From assembly GCA_902781315.1 (NCBI GenBank), contig CACZIT010000009.1:16247-80246 (forward strand): DNA of 64,000 nt. The letters are read 5' to 3'. The notes beneath the pieces were generated by a model that was not told the DNA's origin, ran no database searches, and saw only the letters and a program-made list of their open reading frames with translations. Positions 7,726-18,100 of this stretch are shown here, piece by piece. Position 1 is the first letter of the stretch. The number at the start of each line of letters is the position of its first letter. Source of the DNA: an uncultured Prevotellaceae bacterium. Its GTDB lineage: Bacteria; Bacteroidota; Bacteroidia; Bacteroidales; Bacteroidaceae. The position numbers were made by a program, and so were the translations under genes.

Positions 7726-10700
7726 TACTTTCCCAGTATCTTGTTCACCAGCTTCGTCACGTCGGCGATGGTGATGTGGCCGTCGCGGTTGACGTCGTAG
7801 CGGTTGAGGTCGCTCTCGGCGAAGATGACCCACGTCTGTGAGGTGAGGTCGGAGGCCGAGACGGTGAACGTGATGTAACCGTCGGCGGCTTCGCCTGTGG
7901 CCGTGACATCCACGCCGTCGCGCAGCACCCTCACGGGCGATCCAGAACCTGTATCAACGCCAACGACTCGGAGTTCGACTGTTCCTCCAACTTCTTCGAT
8001 AGCCTGCTTGATTTCCTGTGCTTCGGTAAGCGAGACTCTTTCCTTGAGCAGTTGCGGAGTCGTTGCCGTTACAGCCTCCACTAATGCCTTTGCTTCAGCG
8101 AGGCCAAGTCCGTCCACTTCCCTAACAGCCTTGATGAGGGCCATCTTTTGTTCTTGATCATAGCCCGTCAGATACACATCATAGAGTAGCGCAACCTCTG
8201 CCGGCACCTTCAGCGTGGCGCTCTCGGCGCTGGCGATGCTGACCTGCGTGCTGGGCTCGGTGAGGGCGGTGGTCTTACTGGCTCCGTCGCGCGTCACAAT
8301 CACCTCGGCACCGGTGACCCCTTCGGTCTGCAAGACGGTCCACGTGGTGGCTGCTGTAGCAATTGCAGCCATGTCGAAGTCGATGTACCACGTGTGGCTG
8401 AGCATATCCATGGCAGGGATGGTGAGCGTGTAGGCCTGGGTGGTAGCGTCGTAAGTGGCCTGGCTGCTGACATTCTCGCCGTCGCACATGAAGAGCAGCG
8501 GCATGTCCTCTTCGGCTGTAATGCTGAGTGTGACGCTCTGCAGGTTAGCCTCGTTGATGGTGTAGGTCCTGAGTGCATCGCTGATGGGGTCGGTCATGGG
8601 GGCTGCCGTGTAAGTGCTGATGAGATTGCCCTCGATGCCTTGGGCGCACATGATGGTCCAGTCGTAGCTGGTAACAACGTTCTCGTCCTTCTCGAAGACG
8701 AGGGTCCAGACAGAGCTCTCGCGATGGTTATCCTGCTTGTCGGCGCTGTCAAAGTCGTAGTGGTACTGAGTCTGCGATTCATTCAACGTGAACTGGCTGG
8801 TCACATCCACTCCGTCGCGATAGGCGGTGAACTTCTCGCCCCGCACCTTGTCGATGTACAAGACGGCATAACCGCAGCCGTTGTCGTAGTCTGGAATGGT
8901 GATCATCGTCGTACCCACTTCCATGTGAGAATCATATTCGCTTTCATTCTCTTCGTAGTTCACATATACCTGTCCCGTGCCGCCTCGGCGAAGGAAGGTC
9001 TGCTTGTTGCCGTCCTCGACAACCATATGCTCTGGGCCTATGTTAAGCATGACGGTGTAGTCAGTGACAGTGAAGTTCATGTAGTCATCGGCACTAATCG
9101 TAATAGTGTAGGTGTTGGTGGCTTCATCGTAGGAGTTGGTAAAAAGACTCTTGTTCTTGTAGTCGAACCATGTCATATTATTATCCTCCGTGATTTCACC
9201 GATAAGCATATCTTTCAGTATCTCGCCCTTCACTGGTTTTATCGTCATGGTGAACCCCCAAGGTTCTCCCTCATTGGGCCACCCCACTACCTGTGTTGGC
9301 TCTGGGATATTGATCTGGGTGAGAGTGTTGCTGCAGTTAATGTTTTTCGAATCATAATAATCATCTCTGTCCCTGTCCCAGTTCCAGAAGGCACGAACCG
9401 TCACGTCGGCATCGCCCGTCCGCATAATGGTGACGACAGGGTCGGGATCTGCTGTCGGTTCAGGGATGATGTAGGAGTAGTTGAATTGTGCTGAATTGAT
9501 CTCAGGCACGTTGAAAGTGATGGTATACCTGCCGTCTACGGGCGACGGGAGCGTGAGGTTCTCTGTAACTATCGGGGAACTGTATTTAGTGAGCTTCAGA
9601 CTGTTGGCGAGCAGATAGGGCGTGGCAGGCATCGAGAGGGTGACCTTTGAGCCATAGTCGCAGTCGATGAACCCATTACTGGTGATGTTGCCCTTGACGG
9701 TCTTTCCGCTGCTCTTGACGGTGTAGGTGCCTGCCACGTAGGCAGTGCCAGCCTGGAAGCTCAGTCGGCTTTGCTTGTAGTTGTCCACCACTACATACTT
9801 GATGTCCTCCTGCACGTTAGTCTCCTGATAGGCTACGGTTTGGGCATCGATGTCGAATGTGGTCACCGTTTCGCCGTTGCGGGTGAGCGTGGGGCGGTCA
9901 CGGGTGGCGGGATCGTAATTAATCGTCACGAGGTAGTTCTCGCCCGTTAAGAAGTAACATGAATTGTCGCTGTATGACCCAATACGGGCTATATAGGAGC
10001 CTGACGTGTCGTCGATGTAGTCATTGGTACCTAAGGAATAGAACCCCGCTTCGCCGCTGCTGCTGTTCAACAGCTTGGCGATGTAACGTAAGTAGTAGGG
10101 CACGATGGCCTTGAAATTGCACCACACGGAAGCGTTCTGGAGATTATCGTTGATATAATAGTAGGGCATGTGGATGGTGATGTTGCTGGCCCGAGTGAAC
10201 ATGCCGCTTGAAAGCGTGGGGCGGCAATTCCCGAAATAGACATCCGTGAGCTTGACATAATTGTTGAACGTCCACGTACTGGCCGTGCCATCCACTGTGA
10301 GATCGGGGATATAGAGCTCCTTCAGGTTGGGGAGGGACATCAGGTCGAAGTTCACACCGTCGTCTTCACCTGTAAAGTCACTCAAATTGTAGGTAAAATA
10401 GCCATACGACCCTATTTTCATTCCTATGATACTCACCCCCAAGGGACCTTTGAAGGTGAGCGAGGTGATGGTGGTGTTATTGGTTCTTTCATAGTTCTGC
10501 GAGATTCCCTCAACCGTATAGGCGATGTCGGCTTCGTAGATTTCCTCGGGAATGACCAGCTTTGACGTGGTGACGCCGGCAAGCGACTTGATGCGGGCGA
10601 CACGCGCCACATCGTCATTGTCGATTGATATGTATGCCCCTTGATAATGGCCTTCCACTCGGTAAAGCCGGTAGGTGACGCCGTTGACAGTGGCATCTTG

Positions 10701-10793
10701 CAAATAAGTGTATGTGCCATGTGCATCATCGGCATTGGCCCATGTCGCCATTAGCAGGAACAGGGCGGTGAGGAGTAATCGTAGTTGTTTCAT
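7725..10793 (-). CDS. Large secreted repeat protein with L7/L12-like insert and dockerin-type end
   Basis: 1022 residues with a signal peptide ending TWANA-D. The N-terminal third resembles BspA-type leucine-rich surface proteins (GVTTSKLVIPEEIY, ITSLTFKGPLG). Later come at least three copies of a beta module, 'xDGxDVTxxxx...YTxTxxxxDxxSxTWxIxF', near residues 660-700, 760-800 and 955-990. Residues 871-941 (7971-8183) match the C-terminal domain of ribosomal protein L7/L12 (KMALIKAVREVDGLGLAEAK then EAQEIKQAIEEVGGTVEL). The end (NRYDVNRDGHITIADVTKLV) is a dockerin-like calcium loop. It probably sits on the cell surface; function unknown. It has its own promoter and is divergent from the glycosidase gene. 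Confidence 0.85.
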   Translation of the reverse strand: MKQLRLLLTALFLLMATWANADDAHGTYTYLQDATVNGVTYRLYRVEGHYQGAYISIDNDDVARVARIKSLAGVTTSKLVIPEEIYEADIAYTVEGISQNYERTNNTTITSLTFKGPLGVSIIGMKIGSYGYFTYNLSDFTGEDDGVNFDLMSLPNLKELYIPDLTVDGTASTWTFNNYVKLTDVYFGNCRPTLSSGMFTRASNITIHMPYYYINDNLQNASVWCNFKAIVPYYLRYIAKLLNSSSGEAGFYSLGTNDYIDDTSGSYIARIGSYSDNSCYFLTGENYLVTINYDPATRDRPTLTRNGETVTTFDIDAQTVAYQETNVQEDIKYVVVDNYKQSRLSFQAGTAYVAGTYTVKSSGKTVKGNITSNGFIDCDYGSKVTLSMPATPYLLANSLKLTKYSSPIVTENLTLPSPVDGRYTITFNVPEINSAQFNYSYIIPEPTADPDPVVTIMRTGDADVTVRAFWNWDRDRDDYYDSKNINCSNTLTQINIPEPTQVVGWPNEGEPWGFTMTIKPVKGEILKDMLIGEITEDNNMTWFDYKNKSLFTNSYDEATNTYTITISADDYMNFTVTDYTVMLNIGPEHMVVEDGNKQTFLRRGGTGQVYVNYEENESEYDSHMEVGTTMITIPDYDNGCGYAVLYIDKVRGEKFTAYRDGVDVTSQFTLNESQTQYHYDFDSADKQDNHRESSVWTLVFEKDENVVTSYDWTIMCAQGIEGNLISTYTAAPMTDPISDALRTYTINEANLQSVTLSITAEEDMPLLFMCDGENVSSQATYDATTQAYTLTIPAMDMLSHTWYIDFDMAAIATAATTWTVLQTEGVTGAEVIVTRDGASKTTALTEPSTQVSIASAESATLKVPAEVALLYDVYLTGYDQEQKMALIKAVREVDGLGLAEAKALVEAVTATTPQLLKERVSLTEAQEIKQAIEEVGGTVELRVVGVDTGSGSPVRVLRDGVDVTATGEAADGYITFTVSASDLTSQTWVIFAESDLNRYDVNRDGHITIADVTKLVNKILGK

Positions 10794-10938
10794 ATTGATA
10801 GTTGGTTGGTTTTTAGTGGCAGCGCGGAGGCGGCCAGTGGTTAGTAATTTATAGCGATGTGGTTATATGTAGAGTAGGCGCAATGGCCGCGGAGTCTTTT
10901 ATCATTATAAAAAAGGAGATAGTGGCAATCTCTGTCGG

Positions 10939-10970
10939 CAAAGATACGAAAAAGAATTGACATTTGCAAG
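10939..10970 (-). promoter_or_regulatory. Promoter of the 1022-residue surface protein
   Basis: TATCTTTG on the minus strand with CTTG 20 bases upstream, about 146 bases before the ATG, leaving a long leader. Confidence 0.5.
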
Positions 10971-11092
10971 AAATGTGTCCAAAAAAAATGCTGTTACGCG
11001 TGCAGGCGAGAATCTTGTGATGTGTCGGGAACCATCTCTTTATGTGCCGGAAGCATAGGTATGATGAATCAAGAGCAATGAGTTGATAAAGT

Positions 11093-11202
11093 AATATATG
11101 ATATATTACCGACCAATATATGATATATTACCGACCAATATATGATATATTACCGACCAATATATGATATATTACTGAGCAATATATGATATATTACTTT
11201 TT
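11093..11202. repeat. Five 22-bp units, each with a 15-bp palindrome
   Basis: Units start at 11093, 11115, 11137, 11159 and 11181. Each has AATATAT-G-ATATATT, a perfect odd palindrome, then TACCGACC; the spacer changes in units 4 and 5. The exact two-turn spacing puts every palindrome on one face of the helix. It lies in the divergent gap of 684 bases between two secreted-protein genes. The rest of that gap holds promoters only. Confidence 0.85.
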
Positions 11203-11301
11203 TATCTCATAGGTATGGAGACATCAGGTGGTGGTTTTGGGGGTATTGTTCGGCAACTATATAGATTTTACCCGTTAGATGTAGGTACGCGACACATCTT
11301 C

Positions 11302-11328
11302 GTAACTTTGCGACAGTCGCGAAGTTAC
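11302..11328 (+). promoter_or_regulatory. Promoter-like hairpin, distal copy (P3) of the glycosidase leader
   Basis: GTAACTTTGCGAC pairs with GTCGCGAAGTTAC across one base. The left arm contains the -7 box TAACTTTG. No good -33 box is seen, so it may be a decayed copy of the promoter at 11354-11406. Confidence 0.45.
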
Positions 11329-11353
11329 TCACGCTCGGAAAAGCTCCAATAAA

Positions 11354-11406
11354 TTTGGTTTTTCGCTCACTTATTCGTAACTTTGCGACTAAAGTCGCGA
11401 ACTTAC
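11354..11406 (+). promoter_or_regulatory. Promoter P2 of the glycosidase, with hairpin over the start region
   Basis: TTTG, 20 bases, then TAACTTTG (11378-11385). The -7 box again lies in the left arm of an inverted repeat, GTAACTTTGCGAC with GTCGCGAACTTAC (11377-11406). Confidence 0.55.
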
Positions 11407-11438
11407 TCCATCTCGGCATAAAAAAGAAACGAGTTTCT

Positions 11439-11469
11439 TTTGTTCTGCACTCGATTTTTCGTAACTTTG
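11439..11469 (+). promoter_or_regulatory. Promoter P1 of the glycosidase
   Basis: TTTG, 19 bases, TAACTTTG: a perfect Bacteroidota promoter ending 9 bases before the ATG at 11478. It supports that start and not the in-frame ATG at 11355, which is upstream of this promoter. Confidence 0.65.
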
Positions 11470-11477
11470 CAAGCAAT

Positions 11478-14400
11478 ATGAAACAACTGTTCGCATTCCT
11501 CACTTTGGCGCTGCTGCTGCCGATGCAGATGCTGGCGCAATCACAACTCTACGAACACCACTTCGACCTGAAGGAGGTGCAGTTGCTCGACGGTCCGATG
11601 AAGACCGCCTTAGAGCGTAACAACCAGCTGCTGCTGCAGTACGACGCCGACCGGCTGCTGTCGCCCTTCGTGCGGCAGGCTGGGCTTAGCACGGGCCGCT
11701 ATGCCGGCTGGCTGCAGGCGCACCCCATCTTCAAGAACTGGGGCGGCGACGCGGGCTTCGACCTGAACGGCCACGTGGGCGGTCACTACGTGTCGGCACT
11801 GGCACTGGCCTATGCAGCCACCGCGGACGGCGACATGCGCCGGCAGCTGAAGGAGCGGCTCGACTACGTGCTCGACGTGCTCAACGACTGCCAGCAGGCC
11901 TACGACAACGACCAGCAAGGCATGCGCGGCTTCTTGGGCGGACAGCCCATCAACGACTCGTGGCGCGCCATGGCTGGAGGCGACCTGTCGAAGATTCGCA
12001 GCAACTGGGGCTGGGTGCCGTTCTACTGCGAGCACAAGGTGCTGGCCGGATTGCGCGACGCCTACCTCTACGCCGACAGCGAGCTGGCCAAGGAGATGTT
12101 CCGCAAGATGGCCGACTGGGTGGTGGGTCTCATTGCGAAGGTGAGCGACAGCGACCTGCAAGCCTTCCTCGACTGCGAGCACGGCGGCATCAACGAGTCG
12201 CTCGTGGATGCCTACCAGCTGTTCGGCGAGAAGAAATACCTCACCGCCGCCAAGCGCTTCAGCCACCGCACCATGCTCAACGGCATGCAGACGCTGGACA
12301 CCTCGTTCCTCGACAACCGCCACGCCAACACGCAGGTGCCGAAGTACATAGGCTTTGAGCGCATCGGCGAGCAGGATGCCACTGCCACCAACTACCTGCG
12401 GGCTGCCGAGAACTTCTGGCAGGACGTGGCCGAGCACCGCACGGTGTGCATAGGCGGCAACAGCGTGAGCGAGCACTTCCTGCCCAAGGCCAACGCCAAC
12501 CGATACATCGACGTGCCCGACGGCCCCGAGAGCTGCAACTCCAACAACATGCTGAAACTGAGCGAGATGCTGAGCGATCGCACCCACGACGCCCGCTATG
12601 CCGACTTCTACGAGCACACGATGTGGAACCATATCCTCTCGACCCAGGACCCGCTGACGGGCGGCTACGTCTACTTCACCACGCTGCGCCCGCAGGCCTA
12701 CCGCATCTATTCCACCGTGAACGAGTCGATGTGGTGCTGCGTGGGCACGGGCATGGAGAACCATTCCAAGTATGCCCACTTCATCTATACCCACGACGGA
12801 CGGGACATTCTTTATGTGAACCTCTTCACCGCCAGCGAGCTCAGCAACGAGCACTTCGGACTGCGGCAGGAGACCCGCTTTCCCTACATCGATCCGACCA
12901 CGTCGGCAGTACCCACACCGCTGACAGCGGTTTCCCACATGACCGTGACCCGAGGCGGCAACTACAAGATTGCCGTGCGCCATCCCGCATGGGCAGGTAA
13001 GGAATACCAGATCACCGTCAACGGCAAGCCTGTAGAGCAGGACGTCGTGCAAGGCACTGCCAGCTACGTGGTGATTGACCGCAAGTGGAGCGAGGGCGAC
13101 AAGATCAGCGTGTTCCTGCCCATGCAAATCACCATGGACGAGTGCCCCGGCTACGGCGACTACGTGGCCTTCCACTGTGGGCCCATCCTGCTGGCAGCAC
13201 AGACCACCGCAGCCAGCGAGGCCGAAGCCGCCGAAACGGGACTCACCTACGAGGCGCTGCCCAACGTGTATGGCCACGAGGGTCGCATGGACCACGCACC
13301 CGGTAGCATGGCCAGCATCAAGAGCCTCATCAGCGCGCCCCTGCTCATCGGCGAGCGTAGCGACGTGCTCAGCCGCATCACGCCCAAGGAACCGTGGAAT
13401 CTGGTGTTCGACATCGACGTCGCGCGCCCCGAGGTATCCTCCTATACTTGGAAGACGCTGCAGCTGCGCCCGTTCTACGACATCCACCACGCCCGCTACC
13501 AATGCTACTGGTATCAGCAGACGGCTGAGAACTTCGCCAACAGCGACATGGCTCAGACCGAAGCCGCCAACGAGGCCCTGCAGGCACGGACACTCGACTT
13601 CGTGGCTCCAGGCGAACAGCAGAGCGAGGCCGGCCATGAGGTGAAATACAGCAACGGCAGCACCACCGGTTCGCACGACAGCGAGCGATACCGCGACGCG
13701 CAGGCCGGCGGCTACGTGCAGTACACGCTCTACAACCGGCAGTTGCTCACCGACAGCCTGAGCATCCTCTGCCGCTTTACCACCGACGACCGCGGCCGCA
13801 AAGCCACGCTCAGCGTCGACGGCCACGCCATTGCCGAGATAGAGATTCCGGCTACGGCGAAGGGTGCCGACGGCAGCGGCTTCTACAACATAGAGTTCCC
13901 GCTGCCCTACGATGTTGCCACGAAGGACGGCAAGCCTCGCGACCGCTTCACCGTGAGGCTCACCGCCACGGGCGGCACGCCGATACCTGGACTGTACTAC
14001 CTGCGCCTGATGAGGGGCTACGACGCCCACGCCTATCGCTTCGTCGCCACCGACTGGCTGACGGGCGATCCGGGGCGCGTGGCGCAGAGCCGCATCAGCT
14101 ACGACACGGAGGGCAACACCATCGCCATCCCGCAGACGGGAGCTAACAACGTCTGCCTGAGCCTGGACTACGAACGCCGGGACTACACCATCAGGAAAGC
14201 GCAGAAGTACCTGGTGGTGAAGGGGCAGAACCTGCTCACCACCAGCGGAAGCAGCTACCTGTGGTGGCTGAACGGCGTGAACAAAGGCAGTCAGGTGGTG
14301 CCCACGGTGACAAAGACCGTCAGCGAGGGCGGGGAGGACTACCAGCTCATAGCGTGGGACATGACGCGTAGCCAGCTGGACGGCAACCTGAGCGGCGAGC

Positions 14401-14705
14401 GCCCCAACATCACACTCGGCCAGACCATCTTCGGACTGACGTGGAACGGCAAGAGCAAGAGCAGCAGCAAGCGCGGTGCCATCATCAGCTGCATCGACTT
14501 CGTGGAGAACGTAGACGACGTGCTGGCCATCAGCCATCCCAGCTTTCATGACTTCTGCAGCAACGGCACCGGAAAGCAGGGGAAGCAGCAGGGCGTGTAC
14601 GACCTTAAGGGCCGCCGTGTCTCTGAGTCCTCCGTCTTCGCCGCTCCCTCGGTGCTCCCGAAGGGAGTCTACATCGTAGGCAACCGCAAAGTGGTGCTGC
14701 CCTGA
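11478..14705 (+). CDS. GH127/GH146-type beta-L-arabinofuranosidase (DUF1680), secreted
   Basis: 1075 residues with a signal peptide ending QMLA-Q. The (alpha/alpha)6 core has the family's zinc/cysteine centre: E351-x-C353 (PESCNSNN) and C420-C421 (MWCCVGTG). These match E338, C340, C417 and C418 of HypBA1, where a cysteine is the nucleophile. It should remove beta-L-arabinofuranose from plant arabinans or glycoproteins; GH146 is the likelier home for a Bacteroidota protein of this size. After about residue 620 come beta-sandwich modules. The last residues (VYDLKGRRV...LPKGVYIVGNRKVV) look like a type IX secretion sorting tail. No susC/susD gene is adjacent. Confidence 0.85.
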   Translation: MKQLFAFLTLALLLPMQMLAQSQLYEHHFDLKEVQLLDGPMKTALERNNQLLLQYDADRLLSPFVRQAGLSTGRYAGWLQAHPIFKNWGGDAGFDLNGHVGGHYVSALALAYAATADGDMRRQLKERLDYVLDVLNDCQQAYDNDQQGMRGFLGGQPINDSWRAMAGGDLSKIRSNWGWVPFYCEHKVLAGLRDAYLYADSELAKEMFRKMADWVVGLIAKVSDSDLQAFLDCEHGGINESLVDAYQLFGEKKYLTAAKRFSHRTMLNGMQTLDTSFLDNRHANTQVPKYIGFERIGEQDATATNYLRAAENFWQDVAEHRTVCIGGNSVSEHFLPKANANRYIDVPDGPESCNSNNMLKLSEMLSDRTHDARYADFYEHTMWNHILSTQDPLTGGYVYFTTLRPQAYRIYSTVNESMWCCVGTGMENHSKYAHFIYTHDGRDILYVNLFTASELSNEHFGLRQETRFPYIDPTTSAVPTPLTAVSHMTVTRGGNYKIAVRHPAWAGKEYQITVNGKPVEQDVVQGTASYVVIDRKWSEGDKISVFLPMQITMDECPGYGDYVAFHCGPILLAAQTTAASEAEAAETGLTYEALPNVYGHEGRMDHAPGSMASIKSLISAPLLIGERSDVLSRITPKEPWNLVFDIDVARPEVSSYTWKTLQLRPFYDIHHARYQCYWYQQTAENFANSDMAQTEAANEALQARTLDFVAPGEQQSEAGHEVKYSNGSTTGSHDSERYRDAQAGGYVQYTLYNRQLLTDSLSILCRFTTDDRGRKATLSVDGHAIAEIEIPATAKGADGSGFYNIEFPLPYDVATKDGKPRDRFTVRLTATGGTPIPGLYYLRLMRGYDAHAYRFVATDWLTGDPGRVAQSRISYDTEGNTIAIPQTGANNVCLSLDYERRDYTIRKAQKYLVVKGQNLLTTSGSSYLWWLNGVNKGSQVVPTVTKTVSEGGEDYQLIAWDMTRSQLDGNLSGERPNITLGQTIFGLTWNGKSKSSSKRGAIISCIDFVENVDDVLAISHPSFHDFCSNGTGKQGKQQGVYDLKGRRVSESSVFAAPSVLPKGVYIVGNRKVVLP

Positions 14706-14733
14706 AGCGCACCACGGAATCAGCTTCACCCTC

Positions 14734-14763
14734 TTCAGCAACGCTGCACACCGCGTTGCTGAA
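14734..14763 (+). terminator. Hairpin after the glycosidase gene
   Basis: TTCAGCAACGC pairs with GCGTTGCTGAA around an 8-base loop. No T-run follows on the plus strand, so termination strength is uncertain. Confidence 0.4.
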
Positions 14764-14812
14764 TAAAAAACTCAAAAAGAGTCATCGACAAGATTAAAAA
14801 AAACGAAAACCC

Positions 14813-14843
14813 TTTGTTTTTCGCCCAATTTGCACTACCTTTG
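14813..14843 (+). promoter_or_regulatory. Promoter of the 97-residue / 1500-residue gene pair
   Basis: TTTG, 19 bases, TACCTTTG: a full consensus promoter 57 bases before the ATG at 14901. Confidence 0.7.
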
Positions 14844-14900
14844 CAAGCCCTAACAAGTCTATTATTTAATAAAGCAAGAACCTAATTATTACGCACAATC

Positions 14901-15194
14901 ATGGAAAAACGGCATTGGGAGTTGCGCAAACTGCGCGATGCCATTGAGCGCGAAATGAACTGGAAGCCGGCAAAGCCTGCTGCGCTGCAGAAGGTCATGG
15001 CCTACCTGCACGGTCTGGAGAAGCCGAAGAAGGAAACGCTGGACAAGCTGTCGCTCTTCGTGGGCTTCCAGGACTGGGAGAGCTTCCAGACGGCGCTGCA
15101 CGGCGAGGCTCCTGCCAGCGAGAACTTCACTCGGCAGCACGACCCGGCAGCCGCAAACACGACGACTACCAAAATCAATACAAACGAAAAATGA
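14901..15194 (+). CDS. Small helical-domain protein, coupled to the surface protein
   Basis: 97 residues, probably cytosolic. The helical segment ending in ETLDKLSLFVGFQDWESFQ is like STLDILSRYLGYADYVTFCQW in the minus-strand protein at 54893-55486, so the two share a small alpha-helical domain that resembles a DNA-binding fold. The last 30 residues are low complexity (AAANTTTTKINTNEK). The stop overlaps the ATG of the 1500-residue surface protein (ATGA), so translation is coupled. A regulator or assembly aid for that protein is a guess from context only. Confidence 0.7.
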   Translation: MEKRHWELRKLRDAIEREMNWKPAKPAALQKVMAYLHGLEKPKKETLDKLSLFVGFQDWESFQTALHGEAPASENFTRQHDPAAANTTTTKINTNEK

Positions 15195-18100
15195 AGAAGA
15201 GAACTATGTTGAGCATGATGGCCCTTGGCATCATGCTGCTCACATCGCTCCCGGCTGGTGCCCAGTCGGGCCGGCCGCAGGTGGTGCGCCCGGTATCGCT
15301 GGACGCCCGCGACCAGTGGGAGGCGATGCAGCAAGAGAGTAAGAAAAAGACGGCCGTGGTGACAGCCCGCGGCTATAGTATGCTGACACCCGTGGCGCAG
15401 ACCACTACGCTCGGCCAGCCCTTTGCCTCGCGCAAGGTGCAGCCGCAGCCGACGCTGGTGCCGATGGTGGGTGCCGACTACACGATGCCGGCACAGATTT
15501 ACGGTCTGCCCGTGTACAGCAACAAGTGGAACAACGGCGACGGAACGGGGCAGTATGGCGTCTATACGTTCACGGCCGACGCACCGGCCTCGGCAAAGGT
15601 GGTGCTGAAGAGCGATGTCTTCAAGGCCAACGGCGGTGCCATGTATGCCAATGGCCGACTGAACGTGCTGAACTATACGACGTTCTGGGGCAGCTACATC
15701 CTGGACCACGACTGGTATGAGTACAGCACGCAGTACTGGGACCTGCTGCAGCACCGGCGGGGCGAGGGCGACAACGCCGTGACGCGCCTGATGTCGGCCT
15801 GCGGCGGCTACGACCAGGCCACGGGCCAGTACTACGCCATCATGTACACCGACGACATGTCGCAGCAGGTGTTCGGCACGCTGGACTACCAGAAGAACAC
15901 GCGTAAGGTGATCAAGGTGCTCGCCAGCGAGGAGAACGTGCTGGCAATGGCCGTGAGCCCGGCCGGCGTGGTGTACGGTGTGCGCACGGACGGATGTCTG
16001 GTGCAGATCGACAAGACCAGCGGCCGCATGACCGTGGTGGGCGAGACGGGCGTGACGCCGCAGTATCTGCAGAGTGCCGCCATCGACCCGCGCACGGGCC
16101 GTATGTTCTGGGCTGCCTGCTCGACGACGGAGCCCGTGGGCCTCTACGAGGTGGACCTGCAGACGGGCCGCGCCACACTGATTGGCAAGTTTGCCAACAG
16201 CGAGGAGTATGTGGGCCTCTACATTCCCGCCCCGCAGGCCGAGGAGAATGCTCCCGCTGCCTGCTCGTCGCTGAGCACGAGCTTCACGGGCGATGCCCTG
16301 ACGGGAACGGTGAACTTCCGTCTGCCGTCGAAGACCTTTGCCAGCGCTGCCATCGAGGAGACCGAACTGGGCTACTGCGTCTATGTGGACGGCACGCTGG
16401 TGGCCGAGGGCACGGGCGAGCCGGGCACAGTGGTGAAGCCCGAGGTGCAGGTGAGCGAAAACCGGACCTACCGCTTCGAGGTGAGCGCGAAGAACGCTGC
16501 CGGCGAGGGTCCGCGCATTCATCTGGACAAATTCATCGGCAAGGACGCCCCGGTGGCTCCTACTGGTGTGCGCCTGACGAGGAGTGGCGAGGAGAACGGC
16601 ATCAAGTTGTCGTGGGGCGCTCCTGCCTCGGGACAGCATAAGGGCTACGTGAACCGCGACGAACTGAACTATACCATCGTGCGCTATCCCGACCAGGTGA
16701 CCGTGAGCGAGCACCAGAAGGAGCGCACCTTCACCGAGACCATCACCACGACGGCACTGGCCAACTACTACTACGTGGTGACGGCCTACAACGGCGATAT
16801 AGAGGGTCTGTCGGCAGAGTCGAACCGTCTGATGTTCGGCACCGCCATCGAGCCGCCTTACTACGAGGACTTCGAGGACCAGAGCGCCGGCGCGTCGATG
16901 TTCACCATTATCGACAGCAACAAGGACGGCAACACGTGGCAGTACGGATTCTGGAACGGCACGCTGAATGCCGACCTCTACTACACGATGAACGAAGACC
17001 GTACGACACCCGGCGACGACTGGGTGATTACGTCGCCCATACATCTGAAGGCCAACCGCTTCTACGAGCTGACGTTCGACGTGAACAACGACCGCTGGTT
17101 CGGCGGCAACGAGGTCATCTCGGCCTGGCTGGGCACTGACAAGACCGTGGAGGCCATGACGACCGAAGTGGTGCCGGTGACGACGGTGACCAACGGCGAC
17201 CCCGCCCCGCTGAGCGGCATCATCAAGTCGGACCGTGACGGCAACTACTACGTGGGCTTCCACTGCGAGAGTCCGGCCGACCAGAGCATGCTGGAACTGG
17301 ACAACCTGCAACTGGTGGAGAGCGGCGTGTTTGAAGCTCCCGACACCGTGAAGAACGTCACGCTGACGCCGGGACGCAGCGGTGCCACGACGGCCAAGCT
17401 GCAATTCACCGTGCCTACAACCGACTTCTACGGCAATGCCATCGAGAAGGTGGACAGCGTGGTGGTATATCGCGGCAAGGCGAAGCGTCGCGTGTATAAG
17501 GATCCCGAACTGGGCAGCACGGTGACGTTCAACGACTCGTCGGTGCCGACGGGCATGACCACCTACCGCGTCTATACCTACAACTCCTACGGCTGCGGCA
17601 TTCCCGCCGAGCGCACCGCCTGGGTGGGCATCGACGTGCCGACGGAGCCCACAGACGTGACGCTGACCATGAGCGGCCTGACGGCCCGACTGACCTGGAA
17701 GGCCCCGACGACGGGCGTCCACGGTGGCTACGTGAAGGCTTCGGAACTGACGTATAACATTGAGGACATGAACTCCTACATCAAGGGCGACCACCGTGCC
17801 GGCACAACCTACACGGAGAATCGTGGCACGGCGCAGGAGATATTGTACTACCGCGTGTCGGCCCAGAGCAAGTCGGGCGGCAGCGGCTACACCTATTCTA
17901 ATACGGTGGTGTCGGGAGCACCCTATGCACTGCCGTTCAAGGAGTCGTTTGCCAATGCCAAGACCGACCAGCTGTGGACAGCCCAGCAGTCGGAGGGCTT
18001 TGCCGGCGAGCAGGGCTACACGCAGAGCATCAGTGCCGACGGCGACCAGGGAGCAGCCATCGTGAAACCGGCGAAGGCAGGCGATGTGGCTCAGTTCACG

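Noticed and set aside
11093-11202. The 22-bp array as a CRISPR.
   Set aside because: Units are too short, the spacers are almost identical, and no cas gene is near. The same holds for 43491-43613.
11610-14741. A 1043-codon open frame antisense to the GH127-type gene (and a 1113-codon one antisense to the surface protein at 15002-18343, and a 577-codon one at 44035-45768).
   Set aside because: All three are mirror frames of G+C-rich genes with clear signal peptides and motifs on the other strand. Their translations are rich in His, Val, Arg and Gly, with no recognisable motif.
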